Assembly (NCBI RefSeq): GCF_002591975.1
Contig: NZ_NVQE01000051.1
Span: forward strand, 1 to 41,254
Source: Mycobacterium neglectum
GTDB lineage: Bacteria; Actinomycetota; Actinomycetes; Mycobacteriales; Mycobacteriaceae
Length of the DNA: 41,254 nt
Direction: 5' to 3'
Position numbers and translations under genes: made by a program. Each line of letters opens with the position of its first letter. Within the stretch, counting starts at the first letter, position 1. Under the pieces are notes generated by a model. The model was given only the letters and a program-made list of their open reading frames with translations. It had not been told where the DNA came from and searched no databases. This document shows positions 24,337 through 32,243 of this stretch, piece after piece.

Positions 24337-25425
24337 TCAGACCCCTAATCCAAGTATTCGCGACGAGATGATGTTCTTCTGAATCTGCGAGGTTCCACCC
24401 ATCACACTCTGCGCGCGGCTGTACATGTACGCACCGAACAACTCGGGATCGCTCGTGCCGACGGTGGCAAGCGCAGCATGGCCGACCGACTGCTCGACCC
24501 AGGTCATCAGCAGCTTGTCCAGCGACCCCTGCGGGCCGTGGGTGATGCCGTCGAGTTGCTCGGACAGCCGTCGGCGCACGTGCAACCTCAACATCTCGGT
24601 CTGCACCCACGCCCACGACAGCTCTTCAGGTGTCGCGCCGTCGACCCGGGACGCCAACTGACGCACCAGCTTCCCGTAGCGCGCAGAGAATCCCAGGGTC
24701 GATGGTTCGCGTTCATGGCTGACGACAGTCATGGCGAGTTTCCAGCCTTCACCGGGATTACCGACCATGTTCTCGGCGGGCACCCGGGCACCATCGAAGG
24801 ACACCTGCCCGAATTCCTTCGTGACACCGCTGATCATCTTCAGTGGCCGCTGCTCCACACCGGGCTGATGCATCGAGACGACGAACGCCGAAAGGCCACG
24901 GTGCTTCGGCACTTCCTTGTCCGTTCTCGCCAGCAGCAGACACCAGTCGGCGACGTCGGAGTAGCTGGTCCAGATCTTGTGGCCGTGGATGACGAACTCG
25001 TCACCCTCGCGGGTCGCCGTGGTGGTCAACGATGCGAGATCCGAACCCGCGCCGGGCTCCGAGAAACCCTGACACCACCGCTCGGTTCCGTTGATCATGC
25101 CGGGCAGGAATCGCTGCTGCAGCTCCTTGCTCCCGTGATGGCCAAAAGCGACGACCAAGTATCCCAAGCTCGGGCGCGCCGGGGCGCCCGCCTTGGCGAT
25201 CTCCTCGTCGACGATGACGTCGTACACCGGAGGCAGGTCCTGGCCGCCGTATTCTTTCGGCCACGACGTTCCGAAGAAGCCCTGCTCGTACAGCGCCTGA
25301 TGCCAGGCGCCTTGAGCGGCCCAGTACTCGTCGCCGGACGTCGGGAACTTCCCCTTCTGTTCGGTCAGCCAGCCGCGTAACCGGTCACGGAACGCGGCTT
25401 CCTCCGTCGAATCACGGAAATCCAA
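24337..25425 (-). CDS. acyl-CoA dehydrogenase, larger subunit
   Basis: A 362-residue acyl-CoA dehydrogenase. The FAD/substrate blocks QGFSEPGAGSDLASL and IHGHKIWTSYS are present, and the C-terminus has the QSVMGGTSQIQKNIIS block near the flavin. It pairs with the shorter subunit just upstream, as in mycobacterial alpha2beta2 FadE pairs that act on ring-derived or side-chain acyl-CoAs. The start is TTG 25425, supported by GGAGGAG 7 bases upstream and a 14-base overlap with the partner gene. Substrate unknown. Confidence 0.93.
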   Translation of the reverse strand: MDFRDSTEEAAFRDRLRGWLTEQKGKFPTSGDEYWAAQGAWHQALYEQGFFGTSWPKEYGGQDLPPVYDVIVDEEIAKAGAPARPSLGYLVVAFGHHGSKELQQRFLPGMINGTERWCQGFSEPGAGSDLASLTTTATREGDEFVIHGHKIWTSYSDVADWCLLLARTDKEVPKHRGLSAFVVSMHQPGVEQRPLKMISGVTKEFGQVSFDGARVPAENMVGNPGEGWKLAMTVVSHEREPSTLGFSARYGKLVRQLASRVDGATPEELSWAWVQTEMLRLHVRRRLSEQLDGITHGPQGSLDKLLMTWVEQSVGHAALATVGTSDPELFGAYMYSRAQSVMGGTSQIQKNIISSRILGLGV

Positions 25426-26224
25426 TGGTCAGCTCCTCCAGCTTGACGGGCCACGCCTCGGTGGTGGTCAGCACCCGCCGCAGATATATGTGGGCGAGGC
25501 ACTCCCAGGTGTTGCCGATGCCCCCGTGCACTTGAATCGAGGTCTCGCAGACGGTCAGCGCCGCACGCGCACAGTAGATCTTGGCCACCCGCGCCGCTTC
25601 GATGGCCTCGGCAGCAGTCAGTTCGTCGACCGCCCACGCTGCGTGGCGCAGCACGCTGATCGACCCCTCGATGAGGGCCAGGCTTTCAGCGAGCAAATGG
25701 CCGACCGCCTGATACGAGCCGATCGTCGCGCCGTACTGCTCGCGGACCTTGGCGTATTCGCAGGCCAGCGCGTGCGCACCGCGCGCGGCACCCACGAGAT
25801 CTGCACATGTGACGGTGAGCGCGAGCGCGTGCCACCGGCCCGCGTCCTCCTCCGAGAGCTCGTCAAGCGCTGACGGCGATTCGACCACTCCGGCAAGGCT
25901 TCTCGTCAGGTCAACAGTCTCGGGGTCGTCGGTGCCCGCAGGCGGCTGCACGCCGCGCTCCCTCAGGTCGTCGGCGAGCAGCGGTCCCAGGAACGGCACG
26001 TCGACGAGCCCGCGAGCGAACTCCTCGGCGACGATGGCCACCTCGACACCGGATGCACCGTCGGAGCGCAGCGTCCGAAACCCCGTGGCATCGACCGCCT
26101 TCTCCAGACGTGCGACTCGAGCCTGGTCGTCGAGATCAGCGACCGACCCCGGACCCAGATCATCGGCAAGCTTGGCTGCGGCGTCCCGCAGCTGTTGCTG
26201 TTCATTGGTCAGACGGACGTCCAC
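25412..26224 (-). CDS. acyl-CoA dehydrogenase, smaller subunit
   Basis: A 270-residue protein of the acyl-CoA dehydrogenase superfamily, well short of the usual 380. It keeps the N-terminal helical domain and a C-terminal segment including IQVHGGIGNTWECLAHIYLRR, but the middle beta domain is reduced. This is the pattern of the short partner in heteromeric FadE pairs. GTG 26224 overlaps fadD by 16 bases, and the next gene starts inside its end, indicating stoichiometric co-expression. It may not bind FAD alone (family-based inference). Confidence 0.9.
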   Translation of the reverse strand: MDVRLTNEQQQLRDAAAKLADDLGPGSVADLDDQARVARLEKAVDATGFRTLRSDGASGVEVAIVAEEFARGLVDVPFLGPLLADDLRERGVQPPAGTDDPETVDLTRSLAGVVESPSALDELSEEDAGRWHALALTVTCADLVGAARGAHALACEYAKVREQYGATIGSYQAVGHLLAESLALIEGSISVLRHAAWAVDELTAAEAIEAARVAKIYCARAALTVCETSIQVHGGIGNTWECLAHIYLRRVLTTTEAWPVKLEELTIGFP

Positions 26225-27606
26225 AGACGCTCCTTCAACACTCGACGCAACACCTTTCCTGATGGCAGACGGGGTATTTCGTCCACAAACTTCACCTGAC
26301 TGGGCCGCTTGTACGAAGCCAGCCGATCAGCGACGAGCGCCACGAGTTCGTCGGCACCGACCGAGCCATTCCCCTTGACAGCGGCAACGATCGCCTCGCC
26401 GTTGGCCGCGTCGGGGACCCCGAACACGGCGCAGTCCTCGACTGCCGGATGGCCGTGCAGGACAGCTTCGATCTCGGCGGGCGCAACCTGAAAGCCGCGT
26501 ACTTTGATCATTTCCTTCGAACGGTCGGTGATCCGCAGCCAGCCTTCGGCATCGAGATGGCCGACATCGCCGGTCCGGTACCAGCCGTTCGAAAACGCGT
26601 CGGCAGTAGCCGAATCCGGCAGATAGCCGGCCATCGCGGAGCCCGATCGCACCTGGATCTCGCCGAGCTCTCCAGACGCCACAGGCTCGCCGGTATCCAG
26701 GGAGACCACTCGCAGATCCACGCCTCCTACCGCGCGACCCACGGTATCCAGACGAGCGCCGGTGATGTCATTGCACGAGATCACCGGCAGTTCGCTGGCC
26801 CCGTAAGCGGTCACCCAGTTCACGCCCGCCCTGCGGCTCACGATTTCGGCGACGCTTTCCGTGACCGGTGTCGCGCACCACATCACGTAGCGCAGCGACG
26901 ACAGGTCGTAGCGCTCGAGATCCGGATGTGCTGCGAGTGCCAGAGCGATCGGTGCAACCGCCATTTCGATCGTGATCCGGTCGGACGCGATGTGCCGCAG
27001 CATCACCTCGATCTCGAACCGCCTGTGCAACCGGATCCACGTGCCCGTCTCGAGCGCCATCACGATGTTGAGCAGTCCGAGGATATGCGACGGCGGGGTC
27101 ATGATCTGCATTCGATCCGCCGACGACAAGTCCAGCGCGCTGCGCCAATGCGCCACGGCGACCGCGAACGACGCGTGCGTGTGGCGCACAGCCTTGGGCA
27201 TCCCGGTGGTGCCCGAGCTGAAGACGAAGAGTGCGTCGGCCTCGGGCGCCGGCGCTGCGAAAGATCGCTCTCCCGGTGTTATCGCTTCATCCAACGACAA
27301 CATTGGCATCGACTCGGCGAGCACCGGGTGATCCCCGACGGCGTATCCGGGCTTGGTCAGCGTGAGCGCGTGCTCCACCTCGGTGCGCTTCCACGCCGGA
27401 CTGAGCAACACCGCGGATCCGCCCAGCCGCCAGATGGCCCGTAGCGCGACGACGAATTCGGGCCGATTGGACGACATGATCGCGACCCGGTCACCCTGCC
27501 GCACTCCACGATGCTCGAGGATGGTGGCCATGCCGCTGGCCTGCGCGTCGAGTTCGGACAGCGTGTATTCACGCTCCTCGAAAGCGAGCGCGATCGCCTC
27601 ACTCAC
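26209..27606 (-). CDS. acyl-CoA synthetase (FadD-type AMP-binding ligase)
   Basis: A 465-residue member of the adenylate-forming superfamily. The P-loop FSSGTTGMPKAV is near residues 127-138, the YRTGDVG motif and the hinge come later, and the C-terminal PRLPSGKVLRR holds the catalytic Lys. It is first in the operon with both FadE subunits and the crotonase, so it likely activates the acid that they oxidise. GTG 27606 is the start. The promoter contains a GAGAAT-N3-ATTCTC palindrome shared with the divergent ferredoxin. The acid substrate is unknown. Confidence 0.93.
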   Translation of the reverse strand: MSEAIALAFEEREYTLSELDAQASGMATILEHRGVRQGDRVAIMSSNRPEFVVALRAIWRLGGSAVLLSPAWKRTEVEHALTLTKPGYAVGDHPVLAESMPMLSLDEAITPGERSFAAPAPEADALFVFSSGTTGMPKAVRHTHASFAVAVAHWRSALDLSSADRMQIMTPPSHILGLLNIVMALETGTWIRLHRRFEIEVMLRHIASDRITIEMAVAPIALALAAHPDLERYDLSSLRYVMWCATPVTESVAEIVSRRAGVNWVTAYGASELPVISCNDITGARLDTVGRAVGGVDLRVVSLDTGEPVASGELGEIQVRSGSAMAGYLPDSATADAFSNGWYRTGDVGHLDAEGWLRITDRSKEMIKVRGFQVAPAEIEAVLHGHPAVEDCAVFGVPDAANGEAIVAAVKGNGSVGADELVALVADRLASYKRPSQVKFVDEIPRLPSGKVLRRVLKERLWTSV

Positions 27607-27667
27607 AGCATGTCCTCACTCGCCGGGCCGCCCGTCAGTCGCGAATTGAGAATAGCGTATCATTTAA

Positions 27668-27684
27668 AGAGAATGGTATTCTCT
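27668..27684. promoter_or_regulatory. palindromic operator, GAGAAT-N3-ATTCTC family, site 3
   Basis: AGAGAAT-GGT-ATTCTCT is a perfect 7-3-7 palindrome between the divergent fadD (27606) and ferredoxin (27718) genes. A lone half site GAGAAT is at 27648-27653. The core matches the sites at 13671 and 22756. Confidence 0.72.
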
Positions 27685-27717
27685 CGTTCCTAGAATCGAC
27701 GTGCCAGGAGACGCTTG

Positions 27718-28029
27718 ATGACGGCAGAACCGGTGCCGGGCTCACCCGCCGATGACGGGCAAGTGACGATCGTGCTCGATCGAAAAACGGCGTCGGTGCG
27801 GCGGGTGGCCAATGAGACGCTCCTCGAGAGTGCGCGGCGGGCCGGACTCTCTCCGCCATTCTCGTGTGAAGCCGGTAACTGCGGTACCTGCATGGGCAAA
27901 CTCGTCGAGGGTAAGGCCACGATGCGCGTCAATGACGCGCTCGAAGAAGACGAAGTCGAAGACGGATACATCCTGACCTGCCAAGCGATTCCCGACACCG
28001 ATTCGGTCAGTTTCACTTACGACGACTGA
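27718..28029 (+). CDS. plant-type [2Fe-2S] ferredoxin
   Basis: A 103-residue ferredoxin. The cluster motif CEAGNCGTC gives the C-x4-C-x2-C spacing, with the fourth Cys in ILTCQA near the end. It resembles the C-terminal domain of oxygenase reductases such as KshB but stands alone. ATG 27718 has AGGAG about 7 bases upstream. It likely serves an oxygenase or a flavoenzyme in this region; no Rieske oxygenase is visible here. It overlaps the CoA transferase gene convergently by 13 bases. Confidence 0.9.
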   Translation: MTAEPVPGSPADDGQVTIVLDRKTASVRRVANETLLESARRAGLSPPFSCEAGNCGTCMGKLVEGKATMRVNDALEEDEVEDGYILTCQAIPDTDSVSFTYDD

Positions 28030-29081
28030 GGCGACGCGGACTCGGCATGTTCGTCGAGACGTGGCGGCGGCCGGTATTCGGGGTCGTACCCATCGACATG
28101 GATCGGGCTGCCCACCAAGCGGAAATCCCCTGCGGTGACGATGATTTCGGGCGTAGCCTCCAATGCCTCGGGCAGCGTGCGCACCGCGGCGGCAGGTATC
28201 CCCAGCGGTCGCAGTCGGGCTTCCCAGCCCTTGGCACTGTCTCCTGCGAGTTGGGCTGCGACAACAGCGAGCACCTCCTCGCGGCGTGCGGCCCGTTCGG
28301 CCATTGTCGTGAAACCCTCGATTCCGGCCTCCCCGGCGAACGACTTCCAGAAAGCGTCATGCGTGATGAACAACGCGAGGTATCCATCGGCCGTCGCGAA
28401 GAGCTGTGCTGGAACGTAATAGGAGTGCGCCCCGTAAGGATATCGACGTGGCTCGGCGCCGTCGTTCAGGTATGCCGACGCGCGGTAGTTCAGCTGTGAC
28501 AACATCACGTCGCGCAGTGAGACATCCACCTGCCCCCCACGCCCCGCGATGATCTGTGCGAGCAGACCCAGCGCGGCCGCGAGCCCGGTGGAGTTGTCGA
28601 CCGACGAGTAGCCCGGCAGGGTCGGCGGATCGTCGGGATGGCCGGTCATCGCGGCCACCCCCGTCGCGGCCTGGATGACGTAGTCGAACGCGGGATCGTC
28701 GCCGCCGTTCAACCCGAAACCCGTCAGCGCGACGCAGACGATGCGGTCGTTGAACTCCCGCAGCGCGTCATAGGTGAGCCCCAACCGCTTGATCGCCGTC
28801 GGCTTCATATTGACCAGTAGCGCATGAGAGTTCGTGACGAGCTCACCGAGACGGGCACGCCCCTCGTCTGACCGCAGATCCAGGACCACGCTCTGCTTGT
28901 TGCGGTTCAGACTCGCGAAGTAGCTGTCGCTGACCTGCCGTGAGATCTCGCCGCCCGGCGGCTCTATCTTGATCACCTCGGCACCGAGATCGGCCAACAG
29001 CATCGTCGCGTACGGTCCGGCCAGCATGACACCGACCTCGAGGATGCGGATGCCTGCCAGCGGCCCGGCTTCCGAATTCAT
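28017..29081 (-). CDS. CaiB/BaiF (type III) CoA transferase
   Basis: A 354-residue type III CoA transferase. The N-terminal ILEVGVMLAGPYATMLLADLGAEVIKIE block is typical (positions about 13-40), and FDYVIQAATGVAAMTG carries the Asp that forms the aspartyl-CoA mixed anhydride. It moves CoA between carboxylic acids, an alternative to ligase activation. It is last in the mutase operon; ATG 29081 overlaps the LLM stop as ATGA. In this context it may transfer CoA to or from a branched dicarboxylic acid (inference). Confidence 0.92.
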   Translation of the reverse strand: MNSEAGPLAGIRILEVGVMLAGPYATMLLADLGAEVIKIEPPGGEISRQVSDSYFASLNRNKQSVVLDLRSDEGRARLGELVTNSHALLVNMKPTAIKRLGLTYDALREFNDRIVCVALTGFGLNGGDDPAFDYVIQAATGVAAMTGHPDDPPTLPGYSSVDNSTGLAAALGLLAQIIAGRGGQVDVSLRDVMLSQLNYRASAYLNDGAEPRRYPYGAHSYYVPAQLFATADGYLALFITHDAFWKSFAGEAGIEGFTTMAERAARREEVLAVVAAQLAGDSAKGWEARLRPLGIPAAAVRTLPEALEATPEIIVTAGDFRLVGSPIHVDGYDPEYRPPPRLDEHAESASPQSS

Positions 29082-30034
29082 CGCACGGCCTTGGCGATTT
29101 CCGCAATCACCTCGCGCGTGCGGTATTTCGACGCGATCAGCTCGTCGCGGTTGTCACCGATCGGCAGCAGGCGAACCGACAGATCGGTCACTCCGGCGTC
29201 GGCGAACTGGCGGAACCGCGCAAGGATCGCGTCCTCGTCGCCGGCAGCGGTCAGGTCTCCCACGTCGCGGGCATCGCCGCGATCCAGTAACCGCTGATAG
29301 TTCGGCGACGTCTCTGCCTCGGCCAGAATGCGATTGGCGCGGTCCTTGGCAGCGTCGATCTCGGTGTTGGCGCACAGGCATACCGGAATGCCTGCGACGA
29401 TGCGCGGCGCGGGGCGGCCCGCTTCTGCTGCGGCCTTGTTGATCTTCGGCGCGATGTGCTCCCCGATGGCCTTCTCGTCGGCCATCCACAGCACCGTGCC
29501 GTCAGCGTGCTCGCCTGCGATCTGCAGCATCACCGGTCCCAGCGCCGAAACCAGCACCGGCATGGGTGGGTCAGCGCCGAGCACAGTCGGGTTGTGCACC
29601 GTGAAGGTGTCGTTCTCGACGTCGACGTCGCCGGGTCCGGCGATCGCGGCATTGAGCACCTCGAGATAGTCACGTGTGTAGGCAGCCGGCTTCTCATACG
29701 GGATACCCAGCATGTCGCGCACGATCCAATGGTGCGAGGGTCCGACTCCGAGCGCCAGCCGACCTCCGGTGCCGGCATGGACGGAGAGCGCCTGACGCGC
29801 CAACGCGATCGGATGCTGCGCTTGCAGCGGGACGACGGCGGTCCCCAGTTCGATTCGCGTCGTGCGCGAGCCCATCAGGGCCACCATGGTGAGGCAGTCG
29901 AAATCGTTGGGCACCTGCGGCATCCACGCGGTGTCCATACCCGCGGACTCCGCCCATTCGATGTCCTCGATGAGCTTCTTGACCTTGCGGGCCATATCTC
30001 CGCGCTCGGCTCCGATCATCACGCCGAGCCTCAT
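29078..30034 (-). CDS. LLM class oxidoreductase, probably F420-dependent
   Basis: A 318-residue luciferase-fold oxidoreductase. The blocks IEWAESAGMDTAWMPQ, RIELGTAVVP and RLALGVGPSHHWIV match the mycobacterial F420-dependent LLM group, and the length is normal for it. ATG 30034 overlaps the B12-subunit stop as ATGA. It is diverged from the longer LLM protein at 7093. Reduction or oxidation of an acyl-CoA or ketone intermediate is plausible but not determined. Confidence 0.87.
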   Translation of the reverse strand: MRLGVMIGAERGDMARKVKKLIEDIEWAESAGMDTAWMPQVPNDFDCLTMVALMGSRTTRIELGTAVVPLQAQHPIALARQALSVHAGTGGRLALGVGPSHHWIVRDMLGIPYEKPAAYTRDYLEVLNAAIAGPGDVDVENDTFTVHNPTVLGADPPMPVLVSALGPVMLQIAGEHADGTVLWMADEKAIGEHIAPKINKAAAEAGRPAPRIVAGIPVCLCANTEIDAAKDRANRILAEAETSPNYQRLLDRGDARDVGDLTAAGDEDAILARFRQFADAGVTDLSVRLLPIGDNRDELIASKYRTREVIAEIAKAVR

Positions 30035-30453
30035 GACTGTCCCGCTTTCTCAGTGAGCGCCCGGACATCGCGCACCAGCGTGTCCAGCGGTGTGCCGGTG
30101 GGGAACACGGCAGCCGCGCCCGCATCGAGCAGCTTCTGCACGTCCGATTCGGGGATCGTGCCGCCGACCACAACGGCGATATCCCCGGCGTCGGCGGCGC
30201 GCAGCGCGTCGACGGTGCGGGTGGTCAGCGCGACGTGAGCACCGGAGAGGATCGAAAGCCCCACCAGGGCAACGTCTTCCTGCAGTGCAATGGACACGAT
30301 GTCTTCGATGCGCTGCCGGATGCCGGTGTAGATGACCTCGAAGCCGGCGTCGCGCAGCGTGCGCGCCACGATCTTGGCGCCGCGGTCGTGGCCGTCCAGG
30401 CCCGGTTTGGCGACGAGCACTCGCGCCGGATGCGTAGCGGTGGATGCAGCCAC
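30031..30453 (-). CDS. cobalamin-binding small subunit of acyl-CoA mutase
   Basis: A 140-residue B12-binding domain. DGHDRG at residues 20-25 carries the lower-ligand His22 of base-off cobalamin binding, with the SIL segment at 67-69 and GG at 97-98 completing the DxHxxG-SxL-GG signature. It corresponds to the C-terminal domain of methylmalonyl-CoA mutase, here as a separate protein. GTG 30453 shares one base with the stop of the large subunit (TAGTG), so translation is tightly coupled. It works with the subunit at 30453-32042. Confidence 0.93.
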   Translation of the reverse strand: MAASTATHPARVLVAKPGLDGHDRGAKIVARTLRDAGFEVIYTGIRQRIEDIVSIALQEDVALVGLSILSGAHVALTTRTVDALRAADAGDIAVVVGGTIPESDVQKLLDAGAAAVFPTGTPLDTLVRDVRALTEKAGQS

Positions 30454-32042
30454 TAGAACACCACCGGCTGCTGGAACTCGCCCCACACCGACTTCAACGT
30501 CGACACCATCTCCCCCACCGTGCAATAGACGTTCGCGCAGTCAATCAGCCTGTGCATCAGGTTGTCGTCACCCTCGGCGCCGCGAGCCAAGGCGGCCAGC
30601 GCCTCCTTGACGGCGACGTCGTCCCGATCGGCCTTGACCTTCGCCAGACGCTTGAGCTGCTTGTCACGACCCTCGGCATCGAGTTCGTAGGTGGCGATCT
30701 CCGGCGGTGGCTCGTCGACGACGAACTTGTTGACCCCGACCACCGGTCGCTCGCCGGACTCGACCTCCTGATGAATCTTGTAGGCCTCATCGGCGATCAG
30801 ACCCTGCAGATAGCCATCCTCGATGGCGCGCACCATGCCGCCGTGAGCTTCGAGGTCTGCCATGATCTCGATGATCTTGGCCTCGGTGGCGTCGGTCAGC
30901 GCCTCCACGAAGTAGGACCCGCCCAGCGGATCGGCCACCTTCGTGACTCCGGTCTCGTACGCCAGGATCTGCTGGGTGCGCAGCGCGAGCGTCGCGGACT
31001 CCTCACTGGGCAGCGCGAACGGCTCGTCCCACGCGGCGGTGAACATCGACTGCACGCCGCCGAGCACCGCAGCCATCGCCTCATACGCCACGCGGACGAG
31101 GTTGTTCTGGGCCTGCGGTGCGTACAGCGACGCACCGCCGGCCACACAGCCGAACCGGAACATCGACGCCTTGTCGCTGTCGGCGCCATAGCGTTCCCGC
31201 ACGATGGTCGCCCACCGCCGACGGCCTGCCCGGTACTTGGCGATCTCCTCGAAGAAGTCGCCGTGCGTATAGAAGAAGAACGAGATCTGCGGGGCGAACT
31301 TGTCGATGGTCATCCGGCCACGCTCGACTACGGTGTCGCAGTACGTGACGCCGTCGGCGAGGGTGAACGCCATCTCCTGTACGGCATTGGCGCCTGCGTC
31401 TCGGAAGTGCGCACCGGCGACCGAGATCGCGTTGAAGCGCGGCACCTCGGCGGCGCAGAACTCGATGGTGTCGGCGATGAGCCGCAGCGAGGGTTCGGGC
31501 GGCCAGATCCAGGTGCCGCGCGACGCGTACTCCTTGAGGATGTCGTTCTGGATCGTGCCGGTGAGCTTCTCCCGCGGCACGCCCTTCTTCTCCGCGGCGG
31601 CAACGTAGAAGGCCAGCAGGATCGCGGCGGTGCCGTTGATGGTGAAACTGGTGCTGATCGCCTCCAGCGGGATGCTGTCGAACAGGATCTCGGCATCGGC
31701 CAGTGTGTCGACGGCGACGCCGACGCGGCCGACCTCTTCGCCGTACTCGGCGTCATCGGAGTCGTAGCCGCATTGCGTGGGCAGATCGAGCGCGACCGAT
31801 AGCCCGGTGCCGCCCTGATCGAGTAGGTAGCGGTAGCGACGGTTGGACTCCTCGGCCGTGCCGAATCCCGAATACTGCCGAAACGTCCACAGCTTGCCGC
31901 GATACCCGCTCGCGAAGTTGCCGCGCGTGAACGGATAGGTGCCAGGCGCGGGCGGCTCACCGCTTCGGTCCGCCGGTCCGTAAATGGGCTCGAGCGGGAT
32001 GCCGGAGGGGGTCTGTACAGGCAGGTCAGATGGCGGAGTCAT
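30453..32042 (-). CDS. B12-dependent acyl-CoA mutase, catalytic subunit
   Basis: A 529-residue methylmalonyl-CoA mutase-type TIM barrel subunit without a B12 domain. TFRQYSGFGTAEESN places Tyr57 where methylmalonyl-CoA mutase has Tyr89, and Arg175 (in LKEYASRG) matches Arg207, which binds the substrate carboxylate. The His of the SGYH segment is kept as His212, but the preceding Tyr is Ala211 (AGAHF), an unusual change at the active site. Predicted to rearrange a carboxylated acyl-CoA larger than or different from methylmalonyl-CoA. ATG 32042 is the start; the region before it has no clear Shine-Dalgarno. It heads the mutase-LLM-CoA transferase operon. Confidence 0.92.
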   Translation of the reverse strand: MTPPSDLPVQTPSGIPLEPIYGPADRSGEPPAPGTYPFTRGNFASGYRGKLWTFRQYSGFGTAEESNRRYRYLLDQGGTGLSVALDLPTQCGYDSDDAEYGEEVGRVGVAVDTLADAEILFDSIPLEAISTSFTINGTAAILLAFYVAAAEKKGVPREKLTGTIQNDILKEYASRGTWIWPPEPSLRLIADTIEFCAAEVPRFNAISVAGAHFRDAGANAVQEMAFTLADGVTYCDTVVERGRMTIDKFAPQISFFFYTHGDFFEEIAKYRAGRRRWATIVRERYGADSDKASMFRFGCVAGGASLYAPQAQNNLVRVAYEAMAAVLGGVQSMFTAAWDEPFALPSEESATLALRTQQILAYETGVTKVADPLGGSYFVEALTDATEAKIIEIMADLEAHGGMVRAIEDGYLQGLIADEAYKIHQEVESGERPVVGVNKFVVDEPPPEIATYELDAEGRDKQLKRLAKVKADRDDVAVKEALAALARGAEGDDNLMHRLIDCANVYCTVGEMVSTLKSVWGEFQQPVVF

Positions 32043-32055
32043 CAGTCGATAACGT

Positions 32056-32084
32056 ACTTGCAAAAAATGAGAATGCCAATACCG
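32056..32084. repeat. imperfect direct repeat in divergent promoter, copy 1
   Basis: A 29-base element from ACTTGC at 32056 through AATGAGAATGCCAATACCG (32066-32084), just upstream of the mutase start. It matches the element at 32165-32193 in 23 of 29 positions. Its GAGAAT half site also matches the shared palindrome, but the second half is degenerate. Confidence 0.5.
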
Positions 32085-32105
32085 CCGGCCGGAAACATGC
32101 AGTGA

Positions 32106-32127
32106 GGGGGACGTACGGCAGTCCCCC
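32106..32127. promoter_or_regulatory. stem-loop between the divergent mutase and SDR genes
   Basis: GGGGGAC at 32106-32112 pairs perfectly with GTCCCCC at 32121-32127 around an 8-base loop. It lies midway in the 201-base divergent gap, flanked by the two 29-base direct repeats. It may be an operator or an insulating hairpin; no T-tract follows. Confidence 0.4.
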
Positions 32128-32164
32128 GAACATGTCCGAAGGCCCAGTAAACAGCGATTATGGC

Positions 32165-32193
32165 ACTTGCCTAGAATGAGAACGTCACTACCG
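32165..32193. repeat. imperfect direct repeat in divergent promoter, copy 2
   Basis: ACTTGC at 32165 followed after four bases by AATGAGAACGTCACTACCG (32175-32193). It is the partner of 32056-32084 in the same orientation and lies about 50 bases before the SDR start at 32244. Possible binding site pair for one regulator of both directions. Confidence 0.5.
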
Positions 32194-32243
32194 TTCGTTT
32201 AGAATCCAGGTAGAATCCTGGGACTGCGCACCTGAGGAGACTC

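Noticed and set aside
30444..31802. A 452-codon open frame on the plus strand
   Set aside because: It is antisense to the B12 mutase catalytic subunit and shows no recognisable motif.
32106..32127. Stem-loop as a Rho-independent terminator
   Set aside because: Both neighbouring genes point away from it and no T-tract follows, so a terminator role is unlikely; it is kept only as a structural element.
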